Shown here piece after piece: positions 62,247 to 64,000 of a DNA stretch of 64,000 nucleotides. Below the pieces are notes generated by a model. The model saw nothing but the letters and a program-made list of their open reading frames with translations. It did no database searches and was not told where the DNA came from. The position numbers and the translations under genes were made by a program. Source of the DNA: Saprospiraceae bacterium (lineage in GTDB: Bacteria; Bacteroidota; Bacteroidia; Chitinophagales; Saprospiraceae); assembly GCA_019187365.1 (NCBI GenBank), contig JABARE010000007.1, positions 1 to 64,000 on the forward strand, in the 5' to 3' direction. Numbering within the stretch: the first letter of the stretch is position 1; the number at the start of each line of letters is the position of its first letter.

Positions 62247-64000
62247 TTAATTGATTTTAACAATTTTCCCTGTCGAAACCAGGAGTCCTTTGCTTCTTAA
62301 TGTAAATATATACATTCCTTCAGAAATTTCGCTTATATTTATTCTAATATTAGGTTCTTGTATTTTATTAATTTTGAGTTCTTTAACTATTTTTCCAGAT
62401 GACGCTTCAATTAATGAAAATTGATCTACTAAATTTTGTTTTGAATTCAATTGTAAAATTAGTTCATCACGTAGTGGAACCGGATAATAGTTTAACTTAG
62501 AATTCATTGCATCATTTGAATTAGAAATAATTATTGGAGCTATTGGCACACAGATTGAGTCATCATTAATGTCCAATGGTCCATATAAATTATACAAACT
62601 TCTAGCCATATATACTGCTTTGCCACCATCAAGAGGGCATTGATTAGCTATATAAAAAAGTGAATCTTTTTGACCACTGGATAAAGTATCAATCCCGATT
62701 AAAATTGTCCCTAAGTATATTCTATTCACTGATAGCAAATTTGAATATAATATATCATTTGCAGTAATCCCATTATTTATCATTTGTGCCAAAGCAATTA
62801 GTGGTATTCTATTTGAACTTAGCTGATTAATGGAGGAAACAATGTTCACATTTTGTTCTTCAAGAATTGTTGAATTAGCTATCATAAGATTTTCTAAAGC
62901 GATGCTATCTTCATTTGAGGATGCAAGAGTATAAAGACTATCAAGTGTCTTTAAAACAGCTACATAATGTCTAATTGTATCATTTGATTGATTAAGCAAT
63001 TCAATATATCCACTAACGCAGGACATAGCTTTATATTTTAGACTATCCACTTTATATAAAGAATACAAATCTGTATTTAAATTGGCAAGGTAGAAAGAAT
63101 CTGTTGGGCTTCCAGTTATTCGCAATTCCGGGTGTTCATGAAGTTTTGAAAATAGTCTTCTTTGGCCTTCAAAATTCAAACAATAGCCATGATCTTCAAA
63201 AAGCAATTGCCCTCGGGCAATAATTGTATCAGATCCCGTTAATAAATCGTCATCATTCAATATTGGATTTCCAAAGTTCAGCACCGGGCAGCCTTCATCT
63301 TGTTCACAATCATTTACTAGACTTTCTGTTAATATAAACCAATGGCTTTGATTGTACGAACAGCTTTGGACTGGAAATATTGTTGGGGGCCAATATGGAA
63401 TATTACAAGTATTTGAAAAAACTCTTGATGCCCTCGTCAATATAGATCCAGCACCGTTTTCATTATAAGCATGGTAACTTCCAGCGATTGGATATAAAGA
63501 ATTGCTCCATTGATCACCAGGCGGTGTACTTAATCCTGAAGTAAAATCTGGTTGAAGACCAAAATAACTGCCCGATTGAATAAAAAGTGCCCTATAGTGG
63601 TTATTCAATAGATTTTGTCTCCAAATCGATTTATCACAATCACCAGAAAATACAAAACCATAAGCCGTAAAATCGACATCATTACAGCAATAAAGATTTA
63701 ATGGTGAAAGACTTGCACTAAATCCCGAAGCGATTAAGTTAGATTGGACTTGACCATCTACTGTATTGGAATAAAAAGCACTATTGTTGACATTTTGTAA
63801 ATCAAAACCTGAGTTACCGTACAATTCAAATCCATTGTAGTGAACTTCATTAATCTGTGCTGCAATATTATCACTGTTTCTGATGAAAATCCCCTTATAA
63901 GACGATTTTTGAGTAATTATATTATGAACTAATTGCGATGGTATTAAAGCCTGAAGACTGCGAACATTATCCAAAAATATTGCAGCCGCCTCAGCTTGAG
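62247..64000 (-). CDS. Partial gene for a secreted T9SS cargo protein with beta-helix-like repeats
   Basis: The frame is open to the edge of the window, so the 5' end is missing; a TTG at 63974 is not convincing as a start. The visible N-terminal part has N- and G-rich rungs (NGFELYGNSGFDLQNVNNSA, FYSNTVDGQVQSNL), as in parallel beta-helix proteins. A Ser/Leu-rich helical part follows. The end is a T9SS sorting domain (NYYPVPLRDELILQL, SEISEGMYIFTLRSKG). It is on the same strand as, and 42 bases upstream of, the PKD protein gene. Confidence 0.8.
   Translation of the reverse strand, partial: QAEAAAIFLDNVRSLQALIPSQLVHNIITQKSSYKGIFIRNSDNIAAQINEVHYNGFELYGNSGFDLQNVNNSAFYSNTVDGQVQSNLIASGFSASLSPLNLYCCNDVDFTAYGFVFSGDCDKSIWRQNLLNNHYRALFIQSGSYFGLQPDFTSGLSTPPGDQWSNSLYPIAGSYHAYNENGAGSILTRASRVFSNTCNIPYWPPTIFPVQSCSYNQSHWFILTESLVNDCEQDEGCPVLNFGNPILNDDDLLTGSDTIIARGQLLFEDHGYCLNFEGQRRLFSKLHEHPELRITGSPTDSFYLANLNTDLYSLYKVDSLKYKAMSCVSGYIELLNQSNDTIRHYVAVLKTLDSLYTLASSNEDSIALENLMIANSTILEEQNVNIVSSINQLSSNRIPLIALAQMINNGITANDILYSNLLSVNRIYLGTILIGIDTLSSGQKDSLFYIANQCPLDGGKAVYMARSLYNLYGPLDINDDSICVPIAPIIISNSNDAMNSKLNYYPVPLRDELILQLNSKQNLVDQFSLIEASSGKIVKELKINKIQEPNIRINISEISEGMYIFTLRSKGLLVSTGKIVKIN

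Noticed and set aside
1-64000. tRNA, rRNA or known riboswitch genes
   Set aside because: Scanning both strands by eye for T-loop consensus, rRNA core words and common riboswitch cores gave nothing convincing; a covariance search would be decisive.

Overview
The window looks like a chromosome segment of a Bacteroidota bacterium, most likely a Saprospiraceae-type (Saprospiria) organism. The evidence is: five secreted proteins ending in type IX secretion (T9SS) C-terminal sorting domains (four complete, one running off the window); Bacteroidota promoter elements (TTG/TTTG, 19-20 bases, TAnnTTTG); lipobox-anchored periplasmic cytochromes; a bacillithiol gene (bshA); and a clade II type nosZ cluster. 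No rRNA, tRNA or CRISPR array was seen. The assignment to Saprospiraceae is inference.

Layout. 1-1157: gene-free, holding a 415-bp MITE-like element. 1158-8683: a T9SS cargo protein, bshA, a divergent MerR-type regulator, and gcvP-hldD joined by an ATGA overlap. 8892-16135 (minus strand): a nitrous oxide reduction cluster transcribed as cytochrome c, nosZ, a fasciclin-domain lipoprotein, a MITE copy, then nosL, nosD, nosF, nosY. A good Bacteroidota promoter precedes the cytochrome gene. 16466-30043: surface polysaccharide genes: a TPR/membrane protein, an ABC exporter pair (Wzm/Wzt type), four tandem paralogous family 2 glycosyltransferases plus a fifth, a third MITE copy, and three more glycosyltransferases on the minus strand. 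30180-32382: a four-gene periplasmic cytochrome/outer-membrane barrel operon. 32936-37984: a 1682-residue secreted protein with seven ~167-residue HYR-containing repeats, a C-type lectin-like domain, a GEVED domain and a T9SS tail. 38015-39663: a terminator, a decayed outer-membrane barrel fragment, a GNAT acetyltransferase and a decayed toxin-antitoxin pair. 40068-45865: a PagL-like lipid A deacylase, a large glycosidase-like protein, a pentapeptide-repeat membrane protein and a lipoprotein.

46526-56679 is a visibly AT-rich defence island inserted in GC-rich DNA. It carries a type I restriction-modification operon (hsdM, a PIN-domain gene broken by one in-frame stop, hsdS, an Abi_C-type abortive infection gene, hsdR) between 56-bp direct repeats and outer inverted flanks. 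Next comes a Fic-domain gene between two nearly identical 208-bp, hairpin-rich direct repeats, with CGTATCAAA iterons over its promoter. The arrangement suggests separable, cassette-like units. 56689-64000 returns to T9SS-exported enzymes and proteins (esterase-like, PKD-containing, and one gene running off the end), a TfoX-N protein, a GH28-like protein and the stump of a sugar transporter.

Two dispersed signals cross gene boundaries: a three-copy MITE family with terminal inverted repeats and about 4-bp TA-rich target duplications, and a roughly 24-bp palindrome (consensus ATACTAACRAAC and its complement) found at about a dozen places inside and between genes.
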